Of a DNA stretch of 64,000 nucleotides, positions 45,842 through 57,456 are shown piece by piece; the first letter of the stretch is position 1, and the number at the start of each line of letters is the position of its first letter. A program made the position numbers and the translations under genes. Source of the DNA: Hydrocarboniphaga effusa AP103 (GTDB lineage Bacteria > Pseudomonadota > Gammaproteobacteria > Nevskiales > Nevskiaceae); contig NZ_AKGD01000001.1 in the NCBI RefSeq assembly GCF_000271305.1, positions 2,467,501 through 2,531,500 on the forward strand, in the 5' to 3' direction. The notes under the pieces were generated by a model. It had not been told where the DNA came from, searched no databases, and was given only the letters and a program-made list of their open reading frames with translations.

Positions 45842-46609
45842 GTGCAGCACCGCATCGTCATCACGCGCCATCGCCCGTGGATGCGGGCGGCGGCGGTTGC
45901 GGGTGCCGCCGCCCTGCTGGCGATCGCCGGGTTCATGCTGTTCGCGTACGCGCGGACCTCGACGGTGCGCGAGTTCAAGCAGACGCGCAGCGAGCTCGAA
46001 CAACTGCGCGACGAGCGCCGCACGCTCGCCCGCGAGCTGCGCACGGCCAAGTCCGAAAATGCCGAGTTGCGCCAGCAGGTGGTTTACGCCGAGCGCTCGC
46101 AGCAGATCGACGGCCAGGCCTGCGAGTCGGTCAAGGAATCGCTCGCCGGCCTGCAGGCCGAGGCGGCCGACCTGCGCGAGCAGATCGCCTTCTATCGCGG
46201 GGTGATGTCGCCCGATGTCGGCAAGGCCGGGGTGCGGGTGCTCGAAATGCGGATGACGCCCCAGGCGCAGGCCAATCTCTGGCGCTACGATCTGGTGCTG
46301 ATCCAGTCGATGCGCCAGGAGAAGCGGGTGGCCGGGCAGACGCGTATCGCCGTGCTCGGCAGCCAGGGCGGGCAGCAGAAGCGCCTCGATCTGAGCTCGC
46401 TGCTCAATAGCGGCGAAAACCTGCCGGCGTTCGCGTTCAAGTATTTCCAGGAATTCAGCGGCGTGTTCACGCTGCCGAAGGACTTCCGTCCTATCCGTGT
46501 CATGGTGAGCCTCCTCGTCGATGGCGAGGGCTCGCCGCCGGTCGAGGAGGAATTCGACTGGAGTAAGATCCAAGCCCAGAGAGCCGAGCATGAAATTCAC
46601 GTCGAGTGA
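45842..46609 (+). CDS. Membrane-anchored coiled-coil protein (DUF6776-like)
   Basis: The 255-aa protein starts at a GTG 18 bp after argC. One transmembrane segment (AAAVAGAAALLAIAGFMLFA) is followed by a coiled coil of about 100 residues rich in Arg/Glu/Leu (SELEQLRDERRTLARELR) and a beta-rich C-terminal domain ending near FDWSKIQAQRAE. It resembles a conserved gammaproteobacterial family found beside bactofilin and erpA genes. A cell-envelope or morphology role is suggested by this context only. Its end overlaps the bactofilin gene by 20 bp. Confidence 0.72.
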   Translation: MQHRIVITRHRPWMRAAAVAGAAALLAIAGFMLFAYARTSTVREFKQTRSELEQLRDERRTLARELRTAKSENAELRQQVVYAERSQQIDGQACESVKESLAGLQAEAADLREQIAFYRGVMSPDVGKAGVRVLEMRMTPQAQANLWRYDLVLIQSMRQEKRVAGQTRIAVLGSQGGQQKRLDLSSLLNSGENLPAFAFKYFQEFSGVFTLPKDFRPIRVMVSLLVDGEGSPPVEEEFDWSKIQAQRAEHEIHVE

Positions 46610-47069
46610 CAAACAGCCTTCAAAGGGCGTCAGTGCAGTCGAAACCCTGATCGGTCGGCAGACCGAGATCGTCGGCGACACGAGTTTCTCGGGCGGTCTG
46701 CATGTGGATGGTGCCCTGATCGGAGCGGTCATCGCCAAGGCCGACAAGCCAGCGCATCTGTCGGTCAGCGAGAGCGGGCGTATTGAAGGCGAGGTGCGCG
46801 TCCCCACTATCGTGCTCAACGGCCTCATCAACGGCGATGTCTATGCACTGGACAAGATCACGCTCGGCGGCAAGGCGCGCGTGAACGGAAACGTGGTGTA
46901 CCGTTCGCTCGAAATGCAGGTGGGAGCGCAGGTGAACGGCCGGCTGACGCACGAATCCACCATCCCGGCGGCGATCACCCACAAGCAGGACGGGGAATCG
47001 CCGGAGCCGTCCGAATCCAATGTCATCGATGGCCGCGAAGCGTTTCATCACCAGCAGTCCAACGGCTAA
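46590..47069 (+). CDS. Bactofilin (polymer-forming cytoskeletal protein)
   Basis: The 159-aa protein starts MKFTSSDKQPSKGVSAVETL at 46590. The central domain (LIGRQTEIVGDTSFSGGLHV to GAQVNGRLTH) has the repeated G-x-hydrophobic pattern of the bactofilin beta-helix (DUF583). The polar N- and C-terminal tails are disordered, as usual. Bactofilins form filaments under the membrane and help place cell-wall enzymes. The reading frame is open upstream but only inside the overlapping gene, so this start is right. Confidence 0.92.
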   Translation: MKFTSSDKQPSKGVSAVETLIGRQTEIVGDTSFSGGLHVDGALIGAVIAKADKPAHLSVSESGRIEGEVRVPTIVLNGLINGDVYALDKITLGGKARVNGNVVYRSLEMQVGAQVNGRLTHESTIPAAITHKQDGESPEPSESNVIDGREAFHHQQSNG

Positions 47070-47081
47070 AGAGGTTTTGCC

Positions 47082-47465
47082 ATGAGTACCGAACCGTCCA
47101 CCTACACTCCTTCCGCCGCTCCCGTGGCTCCGCCGAGCGACGGCGTGGTGTTCACCGAATCGGCTGCGCGCAAGGTGCGTGAGCTGCTCGAAGAGGAGGA
47201 GAACCCGAACCAGAAGCTGCGCGTGTTCGTCTCGGGCGGCGGCTGCTCGGGCTTCCAGTACGGGTTCAAGTTCGACGAGCAGGCCGAAGAGGACGACACC
47301 AGCGTCGAAACGCTCGGCGTGACGCTGCTGGTCGATCCGATGAGCCTGCAGTACCTCGTCGGCGCCGAGATCGACTACAAGGAGACCGTCGAAGGCGCGC
47401 AGTTCGTGATCCGCAATCCGAACGCGAGCACGACCTGCGGCTGCGGGTCCTCGTTCTCGGTTTGA
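47082..47465 (+). CDS. erpA: Iron-sulfur cluster insertion protein ErpA
   Basis: The 127-aa A-type carrier delivers [Fe-S] clusters to targets including those of isoprenoid synthesis. The three cluster cysteines are present: C55 ([11 protein letters not shown]), C119 and C121 ([11 protein letters not shown]). An N-terminal tail of about 20 residues rich in Pro/Ser precedes the [11 protein letters not shown] core. It lies 12 bp after the bactofilin gene. Confidence 0.96.
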   Translation: MSTEPSTYTPSAAPVAPPSDGVVFTESAARKVRELLEEEENPNQKLRVFVSGGGCSGFQYGFKFDEQAEEDDTSVETLGVTLLVDPMSLQYLVGAEIDYKETVEGAQFVIRNPNASTTCGCGSSFSV

Positions 47466-47492
47466 TCGCTTGAAGACTGGCGGCGCCTGCGC

Positions 47493-47897
47493 TCAGGCCG
47501 GCGCCGCCAGCAGCATCACGTAGTACCAGCAATCCACGCGCGGCGAATAGGCCCGCGCGAGCCCGCAATCGATGAACGCAGGTTCCAGCAGATTGGCGCG
47601 GTGCCCCTCGCTGTTCCACCACTGCAGATACGCCTCGTCGGCATCGGCCGTGGTGCGTGCGAGCACGTTCTCGCCGACGCGCGACCAGTTGTAGCCGACC
47701 GCTTCGGCGCGGCTCGCGGGCGTGGAATCGTGGCGACCGCCGTGCGACAAAAACCCGCCTTCGGCCAGAAAGAGCGCGTGATCGAGCGCCGCGCTCGTGA
47801 GACGGCGCTCGATGCGCAGCACATTGGTTCCGCTGTCGAGTCGCGCCGTGTTGGCGCGTTCGAGCAGGCCCAGCAGATGCGTTTCGATGACGTTCAA
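47493..47897 (-). CDS. CAP/SCP-like domain protein without signal peptide
   Basis: The best start is a TTG at 47897 whose TTGA overlaps the stop of the upstream peptidase gene; an ATG at 47942 would overlap it by 49 bp. The 134-aa protein carries the CAP fold: ALDHALFLAEGGFLSHGG, VGYNWSRVGENVLA, and WWNSEGHRANLLEPAFIDCG with the conserved His/Glu. CAP proteins are usually secreted, yet neither start gives a signal peptide. The function is unknown. Confidence 0.78.
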   Translation of the reverse strand: MNVIETHLLGLLERANTARLDSGTNVLRIERRLTSAALDHALFLAEGGFLSHGGRHDSTPASRAEAVGYNWSRVGENVLARTTADADEAYLQWWNSEGHRANLLEPAFIDCGLARAYSPRVDCWYYVMLLAAPA

Positions 47898-50062
47898 GGC
47901 CGCGGCGCCTTCGGCGTCGGCAGTGCGGATGTGTAGTGCCACATGAAGGCCAGCTTGTCGGCTTCTTCCTCGATGATCTTGGCGACCGGCTTGCCGGCCC
48001 CGTGGCCCGCGCGCGTGTCGATGCGGATCAGCACCGGGGCATCGCCGCCTTGCGCGGCCTGCAACGCGGCCGTGTATTTGTACGAATGCGCCGGATGCAC
48101 GCGATCGTCGTGATCGCCGGTGGTCACGAGCGTCGGCGGATAGTGCATGCCGGCTTGCGTCGTGTGCAGCGGCGAATAGCGGCGCAGGTAGGTGAAGGCG
48201 TCCGCCTCATCGGACGAGCCGTAATCGCCGGTCCAGGCGTAGCCGACGGTAAACGTGTGGAAGCGCAGCATGTCCATCACACCGACCGTCGCCACCGCCG
48301 CGCCCCAAAGCTGCGGACGCTGATTCACGCTCGCGCCGACCAGCAGCCCGCCGTTGCTGCGCCCCCAGATGGCGATGCGCGGATACTCGGTGTAGTGCCG
48401 GTCGACGAGATAGCGCGCGGCCGCCGCGAAATCATCGAACACGTTCTGCTTGCGCTCGCGCGTGCCGGCGCGGTGCCAGGGTTCGCCGTACTCGCCTCCG
48501 CCACGCAGATTGGCTACCGCGAACACGCCGCCTTTCTCCATCCAGGCGAGCGCGGAAGCATCGAAGGCCGGCGTCTTCGGAATGTTGAAGCCGCCATAGC
48601 CATGCAGGAACGCCTGCGCCTTGCCGTTGCGCTGGAGCCCCTTTTTGTAGCTGATGAACATCGGCACGCGCGTGCCATCGAGCGAGTCGTAGAACACCTG
48701 CTCGGTGACGTACTGCTTCGGATCGAATGCGAGCTTCACCGAATGCAGCGGCGTCGCGCTCGCGGTCTTGAGCGAAACGCGATACGGCGTCAGCGGCTGG
48801 TTGCAGCTCTGATAGCCGATCTGCAGTTCGTCGTCGTTCGCATCGCCATGCAAGGTTTCGGAGATCGCGCCAAGACCCGGCAGCTTGATGTCGGCGATGT
48901 GCTGGCCGTCGTACGACCAGGTTGCGAGACGGCTCGCCGCATCGTGCAGGCTCAGCACCGCGATGCGCCCGCCGGCCTGCTTCGCGCTGATCAGCGTGTC
49001 CTGCGATTCGGGCACGATGACGCGTGCCGAGGAGAGGTCGGGTTTGTCGAGATCGAGCGCGATGATGCGGTTCTTCGGCGCATCGAGATTGGTCTTCAAA
49101 AAGACATCGCGCTCGTTTCTGCCGATGACTTGCCAGGCGTGATCGAAATCGTCGACGAGCTTGACGACGGGCGCATCGAAGCGCGGCGCTTTCGCATCCT
49201 GCAGATCGAGAACATAGAGCCGGCATTCGTCGCCCGAACCCGGACGCAGCGTGATGAACAGGTAGCGGCCATCGGGCGTCAGCTCGCCGCCGACGAACCA
49301 TTTCGGCTCGGCCGGCCACTCGAACACGAGCTTGTCTTCGGCTTGCGGCCTGCCAAGGCGGTGGTAGTAGATCTTCTGGTTCGCCAGGCCGTCGAACACG
49401 GCCTGGTTGCTCGTCGCATCGGCTTTTTCCAGCGCCGGATAGCGCGAGTAGAAAAAACCCGCGTTGTCCTGCGTCCACTGCGCATCCGAGAACTTGATGC
49501 GCGTGAGCACTTCGGCTTGATCGGCGCCCGTATTCACATCGCGAATGCGGAACTCGTTCCAGTCCGAGCCGGCCGTCGCGGTCGAATACAGCAGCCAGCG
49601 GCCATCGTGCGAAGGCTTGATCTGGGCGAGCGCGACGGTGCCGTCGCTGGACAGCGTGTTCGGGTCGAGCAGCACGCGCGGCGCGGCTTTGCCTTGCTGC
49701 ACGTACAGCACGCTCTGGTTCTGCAGCCCATCGTTGCGGCCGAAGAAATAGCGATCACCGACTTTCTCGGGCACGTCGTAGCGCTCGTGATTCCACAGCG
49801 CCGACAGGCGTTCGGCGAAGCCCGCGCGCTCGGGCAATGCGGCGAGAAACGGCAGCGTCAGCGCGTTCTGCGCCTCGACCCACTGGCGCGTCTGCGGAGA
49901 GTCGAGATCTTCGAGCCAGCGATACGGATCGGGAACGGCGACGCCGTGATAGACATCCACGACCTCGCCTTTCGGTGAGGGCGGATAGGCGAGCGGGGTA
50001 GCCGGCACGGGAGAACTCAGGGATGCCGAAGAAAGGGCGATTGCGAACACGAGCGAGCGCAT
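47894..50062 (-). CDS. Prolyl oligopeptidase (S9A family)
   Basis: The 722-aa enzyme has a signal peptide (MRSLVFAIALSSASLSSPVP), a beta-propeller and an alpha/beta-hydrolase. The catalytic serine is in WGRSNGGLLVG, the aspartate in TTGDHDDRVHPAHSYK, and the histidine in DTRAGHGAGKP. YPPSPKGEVVDVYHGVAVPDPY is the usual N-terminal strap. It cuts after proline in short peptides, here in the periplasm. It diverges from another S9 peptidase gene. Confidence 0.95.
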   Translation of the reverse strand: MRSLVFAIALSSASLSSPVPATPLAYPPSPKGEVVDVYHGVAVPDPYRWLEDLDSPQTRQWVEAQNALTLPFLAALPERAGFAERLSALWNHERYDVPEKVGDRYFFGRNDGLQNQSVLYVQQGKAAPRVLLDPNTLSSDGTVALAQIKPSHDGRWLLYSTATAGSDWNEFRIRDVNTGADQAEVLTRIKFSDAQWTQDNAGFFYSRYPALEKADATSNQAVFDGLANQKIYYHRLGRPQAEDKLVFEWPAEPKWFVGGELTPDGRYLFITLRPGSGDECRLYVLDLQDAKAPRFDAPVVKLVDDFDHAWQVIGRNERDVFLKTNLDAPKNRIIALDLDKPDLSSARVIVPESQDTLISAKQAGGRIAVLSLHDAASRLATWSYDGQHIADIKLPGLGAISETLHGDANDDELQIGYQSCNQPLTPYRVSLKTASATPLHSVKLAFDPKQYVTEQVFYDSLDGTRVPMFISYKKGLQRNGKAQAFLHGYGGFNIPKTPAFDASALAWMEKGGVFAVANLRGGGEYGEPWHRAGTRERKQNVFDDFAAAARYLVDRHYTEYPRIAIWGRSNGGLLVGASVNQRPQLWGAAVATVGVMDMLRFHTFTVGYAWTGDYGSSDEADAFTYLRRYSPLHTTQAGMHYPPTLVTTGDHDDRVHPAHSYKYTAALQAAQGGDAPVLIRIDTRAGHGAGKPVAKIIEEEADKLAFMWHYTSALPTPKAPRP

Positions 50063-50220
50063 CGGATAGGCCGGCGACAGGGCGAATTCCGATGGTAGGC
50101 CGCCCGGCGCTTACTTGCATGTGCACCCGCGCGATTCAACACGTGATGCACCGCTCTCAACCGGGGCCGCGCTGTTGGCATACTCACGGTTCGCTATGGG
50201 GGCGATCAGGGGGATCGAAG

Positions 50221-52215
50221 GTGAATCGAGCATCACGAATCGTTGCACTGGTGGCGACGTGGATGTGCAGTGTTCTGGCCTGCGCCGCGGAATCTGCGCC
50301 GGCGCCGATTCCGGTCCGCGATTTCTCGCGCTGGGATCAATATCAGGGGCTCGTACTGTCGCCGACTGGCCAGTATCTGGCGGTCCAGCTGCGCGGCGAC
50401 GATGGCGGCACCGTGCTGGCCATCGTCAACCTCGCCGACAACCAGCTCGTCGCATCGGCCAAGACGATCCCGAGGCAGCAGATCATCAAGGTCAGCTGGG
50501 TGCGCGACGATCAGCTCGTCTATTCGCTCGCCGAGTCGCAGGGGCCGTTCGATTCCCCCCGATCGACCGGCGAGCTGTTCGGGCTCAAGGTCGGTGGCTC
50601 CGGTTCGCGCTACCTGTTCGGCTATCGCGGCGAGATGTCCACCGGCACCCTGATCAACAAGACGCATGCCGAGGAGGCGTCCGGCTACGTCGTGAGCCGG
50701 CTGCGCAACGACCCGAGCAACGTGCTGATCGCGGTGTATCCGTGGAACACGCTCGAACCGAGCGCCTCGCTGTACAAGATGAGCGTCACCACCGGCGCCA
50801 AGTCGCGCGTCGGTTCGGCGCCCGGCAAGGGCTGGACCAATTTTTTGACCGACGCGAGCGGCTTCGTGCGCTACGCCGTCGGCCGCTATACGAACCTGAT
50901 GGCGATCGACACCTTCGTGCGTTCGGAGTCGCAGCCGGATTGGCAAGCCGTCAACGTCGGCCAGCTCGCGAGCGCGAACGTCTCGGCCGTGAGTTTCTCG
51001 ACCGAGCGCAACACCGCCTATCTGATTTCCGACGAGCAGAACCGCCGCAACTGCCTGATCGCGCATCGGCTGACGGACAACCGGCGCGAGGCGCTGGCCT
51101 GCCATGAGATCGCCTCGGTGCAGGACTACTCGCTTTCGCACGACGGCAGCACGCCGATCGGCGTCGGCTTCGAGCCCGGCAAGGCCGAACTCAAAATCCT
51201 CGACGAACACGAGGACGCGCGCGTGCTGCGCATGCTGACCAAGGCGTTTCCGGGCTACGGAGTTCAAATCACCTCGTGGTCCGACGACGGCAAGAAGGCG
51301 GTTGCGCGGGTCTGGGACGACCGCACGCCCGGCGAGTTCTTCCTGTTCGATCGCGACACGCGCAAGGCCGATCACCTGTTCTCGGCACGCAGCTGGATCG
51401 ACCCCGAGAAGATGGGCGAGCGCCGGCCGATCAGCTTCAAGTCCGCCGACGGCATGACCCTCTACGGCTATCTGACCTTGCCGCCCGGCATCGCGCCGTC
51501 GAAGCTGCCGCTCGTGGTGATGCCGCATGGCGGGCCGCTTACCGTAAGGGACGGCTGGGCCTTCGACGCCGAGGCGCAGTTGCTCGCCAGCCGCGGCTAT
51601 GCCGTGCTGCAGCCCAATTTCCGCGGATCGGGCGGTTATGGCGTCGACTACATCGAGGCGGGCACCAAGCAGTGGGGCAGCGGCATGATCGACGACATCG
51701 CGGCCGGCACGAAGTACGTGACCGACAGCGGCATCGCCGATGCCAGGCGCGTCTGCATCTACGGCGTGAGCTACGGCGGCTACGCGGCGCTGATGTCGGC
51801 CGTGCGCTATCCCGATCTGTATCGCTGCACGGTCGGCTTCGCGGGCGCCTACGACCTGCCGAAGCAGAAGCGCGACAGCGACGTCGCCGAGACCAAGCTC
51901 GGCCGCCAGTACCAGGATTTCTTCATCGGCGACGAAAAGGCCGACCTCGATGCGCAATCGCCGATCAACCACCTCGACAAGCTCAAGGCCGCAGTCATGA
52001 TCGTGCACGGCGAGAGCGACGAGCGGGTTCCGTTCTCGCAGGCCAAGTTGTTGCGCGCGGCGCTCGAAAAGAAGGGCTATCCGTTCGAGTGGCTCTCGTA
52101 CGCCGGCGAAGGCCACGGCTTCTACAACGAGGCGCACCGCGAGGAGTTCTGCACGCGGCTGCTCAAGTTCCTCGACCAGCACATCGGCCAGAAAGCCGTC
52201 GCGGCGATGCCGTAA
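50221..52215 (+). CDS. S9-family peptidase (acylaminoacyl/dipeptidyl peptidase type)
   Basis: From the GTG at 50221 the protein is 664 aa with signal peptide VNRASRIVALVATWMCSVLA. A WD40-like propeller is followed by the hydrolase with Ser in YGVSYGGYAAL, Asp in IVHGESDERVPFSQ and His in AGEGHGFYNEAHR. ATGs further upstream add an unconserved basic region. It diverges from the prolyl oligopeptidase gene with a 158-bp shared upstream region, so two periplasmic peptidases are controlled side by side. It ends 3 bp before the convergent patatin gene. Confidence 0.93.
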   Translation: MNRASRIVALVATWMCSVLACAAESAPAPIPVRDFSRWDQYQGLVLSPTGQYLAVQLRGDDGGTVLAIVNLADNQLVASAKTIPRQQIIKVSWVRDDQLVYSLAESQGPFDSPRSTGELFGLKVGGSGSRYLFGYRGEMSTGTLINKTHAEEASGYVVSRLRNDPSNVLIAVYPWNTLEPSASLYKMSVTTGAKSRVGSAPGKGWTNFLTDASGFVRYAVGRYTNLMAIDTFVRSESQPDWQAVNVGQLASANVSAVSFSTERNTAYLISDEQNRRNCLIAHRLTDNRREALACHEIASVQDYSLSHDGSTPIGVGFEPGKAELKILDEHEDARVLRMLTKAFPGYGVQITSWSDDGKKAVARVWDDRTPGEFFLFDRDTRKADHLFSARSWIDPEKMGERRPISFKSADGMTLYGYLTLPPGIAPSKLPLVVMPHGGPLTVRDGWAFDAEAQLLASRGYAVLQPNFRGSGGYGVDYIEAGTKQWGSGMIDDIAAGTKYVTDSGIADARRVCIYGVSYGGYAALMSAVRYPDLYRCTVGFAGAYDLPKQKRDSDVAETKLGRQYQDFFIGDEKADLDAQSPINHLDKLKAAVMIVHGESDERVPFSQAKLLRAALEKKGYPFEWLSYAGEGHGFYNEAHREEFCTRLLKFLDQHIGQKAVAAMP

Positions 52216-52218
52216 GGC

Positions 52219-54006
52219 TCAGATCGGACAGGCCAGCAGCTGCGCGCGCAGCGCGGGCAGCTTCTGCATCGCGAACTCGTAGCTGCGGTCTGCGAGTTCG
52301 TCGAGCCGCTTCCAGTCGAACAGGGCGACGCCGGAGACCGGCAGGCGCAGGTAGGCATCGGCGCGCTGCGCGCGCTGGCGTACGCCCGATTCACTCGTCA
52401 GCGTGGCGGTACGGAACAGGATCGACATCAGCGTCGGCCGGCGCGCCTCGTCGTCGGTCGGGGTCCAGCGCAGCACCGCGTCGATGTCCGGGCCTTCGAT
52501 GCCGGGCATCGTCAGCGTGCCTTCGGTCGACACGTCGGACGCGAGGATCGGCCCGCGTTCGAGCTCCTGCATGACGTCGGTCGGCAGGCTGTTGGCGACC
52601 GCGCCGTCGACGAGCAGATCGCCGCGCCAGACCACCGGCGGCGCGACGCCCGGCACCGCCATGCTCGTGGCGATCCACATCGCCATCGAGCCGCGCTCGT
52701 GCACCACGCTCTGGCCGCGCGTGAGATTGGTGCTCACGCAGAAGTACGGCGTGCGCAATTGCTCGATCTGCTGTTCGCCGAACACGTTCTCGAGCTGGCG
52801 ATAGAACTTGCGGCCGCGGATCAGCGACACGCGTGGCAGCAGGTAATCGTTGAGCAGCTTGCGGCGCACGAAGGTCTCGCGCGCCACTTCGAGAATCTGC
52901 TTCCAGTTCAGGCCGCAGGCCGCGAGCCCGCCGACGAAGGCGCCCATGCTGCTGCCGCCAAGCACGTCGAGCGGCAGGCTGAGCTCCTGCAAGGCGCGCA
53001 ACAGGCCGATGTGCGCGAAGCCGCGCGCCCCGCCGCCGCCCATGACGACGCCGAGCGCGCGGCCGGTCAGGCTGCGGGCGATGCGCGCCGCGTCGCCGTC
53101 GTAGCCGGGACGCAGGAAGTAATGCGCACGCGCACCGGCGAGCTCGCGCCAGGCCAGCACATGCTCGGCTTCGGCGCCATCGGACCGCAGCACGATCAGT
53201 TCGATCGGCACGCGCAGCCGCAGGTCGCGCAGCAGGTCGAGCATCGGCGTCGCATGCGGCGGCGTCTTTGCGGACACCACCACAAGCACGCGATCGCTCT
53301 GGCGCAGGCAGCGTGCCGACCAGGCGCTCGGATGCGCATCGGTCAGATAGAGCAGGTGGCGGAACTGGGTTTCGCCCGCGTGCAGCAGGCGCGTGAGCCG
53401 GTCGGCGTCGGCGTCATCCTGCAGCGTTTGCGCCATGCCGGGCGCGATCGCGGTATCGACGCGATGCGCATCGACGATGCCGGTGTGCCCGCATTCGCTC
53501 AGCGTGCCGCGCAGCTGGCGCGCGAGATCGGCGATGTCGATGTCGGGCGTCGCCGGCACCAGCGCGAGCGCGCGCGGCCTGCGCGCATGCGCGAGCGAAG
53601 CGGGTGTGTGGCGCATCTGCAGCCGGTCGATGATGACCTGCGTCAGCCGCAGCAGGGCGGCCGGATGCCGCTGCACGAAGTCGAGCAGCACGCTGCGGTC
53701 GATGCGCAGCAGGTAGCTGTCGCGCACCGCGTAGACATGGCCGCTGTGCATGCGGTTGCCGAGCGTGGCGATCTCGCCGACGCATTCGTGCAAGCCGACT
53801 TCGCCGCGCAGGCTGCCGTCCGCGTTGTCGACGCGCAGGCGGCCGATGCCGACGATGTAGAGGCAATCCGCGAGCGCGCCGATGTTGAACACGGTCTGGC
53901 CGCTGCGAAAGCTGCAGACCACGCTGCGCTCGGCCAGTGTCGCCAGCGCCGGGCCGTCGATGCCGGCCAGCAAGGGGGTCTGCGCGAGCAGGGTAGGGAT
54001 GTCCAT
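52219..54006 (-). CDS. Cyclic-nucleotide-binding patatin-like phospholipase (NTE family)
   Basis: The 595-aa protein starts MDIPTLLAQTPLLAGIDGPA. An N-terminal cNMP-binding domain (about 15-130) is followed by a Rossmann-like middle part and a patatin domain with the oxyanion motif GGGGARGFAHIG, nucleophile GGSSMGAFVGG and Asp in LVDGAVANSLP. This is the layout of bacterial neuropathy-target-esterase-like lysophospholipases. It is convergent to the S9 peptidase with only 3 bp between stops. Confidence 0.93.
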   Translation of the reverse strand: MDIPTLLAQTPLLAGIDGPALATLAERSVVCSFRSGQTVFNIGALADCLYIVGIGRLRVDNADGSLRGEVGLHECVGEIATLGNRMHSGHVYAVRDSYLLRIDRSVLLDFVQRHPAALLRLTQVIIDRLQMRHTPASLAHARRPRALALVPATPDIDIADLARQLRGTLSECGHTGIVDAHRVDTAIAPGMAQTLQDDADADRLTRLLHAGETQFRHLLYLTDAHPSAWSARCLRQSDRVLVVVSAKTPPHATPMLDLLRDLRLRVPIELIVLRSDGAEAEHVLAWRELAGARAHYFLRPGYDGDAARIARSLTGRALGVVMGGGGARGFAHIGLLRALQELSLPLDVLGGSSMGAFVGGLAACGLNWKQILEVARETFVRRKLLNDYLLPRVSLIRGRKFYRQLENVFGEQQIEQLRTPYFCVSTNLTRGQSVVHERGSMAMWIATSMAVPGVAPPVVWRGDLLVDGAVANSLPTDVMQELERGPILASDVSTEGTLTMPGIEGPDIDAVLRWTPTDDEARRPTLMSILFRTATLTSESGVRQRAQRADAYLRLPVSGVALFDWKRLDELADRSYEFAMQKLPALRAQLLACPI

Positions 54007-54108
54007 GAGACCGCAGTCTAGTGCAGCGCCGGGGGCGCGGATGCCCGGGCGTCGGACCCGCGAAGCCGCCTGTGCCGTCATCGATCAGACGCTATGCTGC
54101 GCCTTGCC

Positions 54109-54588
54109 ATGACATTCGATCTTCCCGCCCCCATCGCCGAGCAGGCCGCTTCGGCCGAGGCGCTCACGCGGTTCCTGCGACAGAGCATTCCGGTTCTCGC
54201 GAGCGTCGAGCTGCGGGCGCTCGTCGCGAATCCGCAGCGGGTGGTGCTGAGCGCTCCGCTGGCCGTCAACCACAACCATCACCAGACCGCGTTCGGAGGC
54301 TCGCTCGCGCTCGTCGGCATCGTCTCGGGCTGGTCTTTACTGCATCTTGCGCTGCAAGCCGAGGGCCTGTCCGCGCGCTTGGTCGTGCAGAAAAGCGAGA
54401 TCGACTATCGCCTGCCGGTGGCCGAAGACCTCGTCGCCGAAACGCAGCGCCCGGACGACGCCTGGCCGGCTTTCGTCGAGCGGCTGCGCACTCGCGGCAA
54501 GGCGCGCATCGACTTGCTGACCCGCATCCGCGCGGCTGATGCGGACGGTGTGCTGCTCAAAGGCACTTACGCGGCCGCGCTCGAATGA
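54109..54588 (+). CDS. YiiD-type thioesterase domain protein
   Basis: The 159-aa protein is a single hot-dog fold of the YiiD_C type: APLAVNHNHHQTAFGGSLAL holds the conserved NHNxxxTAFGG stretch and WSLLHLALQAEGL follows. Substrate is unknown, probably an acyl-CoA or acyl-ACP. An ATG 15 bp upstream is an equally good start. It is followed 43 bp later by a Nudix gene. Confidence 0.85.
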   Translation: MTFDLPAPIAEQAASAEALTRFLRQSIPVLASVELRALVANPQRVVLSAPLAVNHNHHQTAFGGSLALVGIVSGWSLLHLALQAEGLSARLVVQKSEIDYRLPVAEDLVAETQRPDDAWPAFVERLRTRGKARIDLLTRIRAADADGVLLKGTYAAALE

Positions 54589-54631
54589 GCGTCGTCTTCC
54601 CTCGCTGAATCTTGGGACACAGGAAACCCCC

Positions 54632-55165
54632 ATGAACCCGAACTCGAACTTCCGCTTCTGCCCGCAATGCGCGCGCCCGCTCAGCTTCGCCTTGGTCGGC
54701 GAACGCGACCGCATCTGCTGCGACGATCCGCGCTGTGGCTTCGTGCACTGGGACAATCCGGTGCCGGTGGTCGCCGCCGTGGTCGAGCACGAGGGCAAGA
54801 TCATCCTCGCGCGCAATGTCGCCTGGCCGCGCAATTTCTACGCGCTCGTGACCGGCTTTCTCGAAAGCGGCGAAAGCCCCGAGATCGGCGTGCAGCGCGA
54901 AGTCGAGGAAGAGCTCGGGCTCGAGCCGCTAGCCGCGAACTTCATCGGGCTCTACGACTTTTTCCGCAAGAACCAGCTGCTGATCGCGTATCACGTGCCG
55001 GCGCGCGGCACCGTCAAGCTCAACGAGGAGCTCGACGACTGGAAGCACGTGGCCTTCGACCAGGTCACCTACTGGCCCGGCGGAACCGGCTTCGCCCTGC
55101 GCGACTGGCTGGCCGCGCAAGGCTATGCGGCGACGCTCGGCGAGGCGCCGCAGATCCGCTCCTAG
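54632..55165 (+). CDS. Nudix hydrolase with N-terminal zinc ribbon
   Basis: The 177-aa protein has a zinc ribbon with C10-x2-C13 and C30 and C35 (FCPQCARP, ICCDDPRC) and a Nudix box at 75-97 (GFLESGESPEIGVQREVEEE). This resembles the C-terminal half of NudC NADH pyrophosphatase but lacks its N-terminal domain. It may act on NAD-like dinucleotides; the substrate is not certain. The start follows an AGGAAA site. Confidence 0.88.
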   Translation: MNPNSNFRFCPQCARPLSFALVGERDRICCDDPRCGFVHWDNPVPVVAAVVEHEGKIILARNVAWPRNFYALVTGFLESGESPEIGVQREVEEELGLEPLAANFIGLYDFFRKNQLLIAYHVPARGTVKLNEELDDWKHVAFDQVTYWPGGTGFALRDWLAAQGYAATLGEAPQIRS

Positions 55166-55172
55166 CGACGCT

Positions 55173-57281
<2,109 letters not shown>

Positions 57282-57456
57282 CTATGGCGCTGGCGAAAGT
57301 GGCGCTGCCGTCGCTGCAGACGCGGCTGCTTCGGGCGACGGCGGATTGTATTTTTCGACGAAGCTCACTGCGGAGCGCAGCATCAGCCGTGACGGAAGCG
57401 CGCATCATAGGGATTCGGGCCTTGCGTGAATGCGCCGCATGCACGCGTGCCATCGA

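Noticed and set aside
47936-49978. A 680-codon plus-strand frame opposite the prolyl oligopeptidase
   Set aside because: Antisense artefact of high GC; the peptidase has a full catalytic triad.
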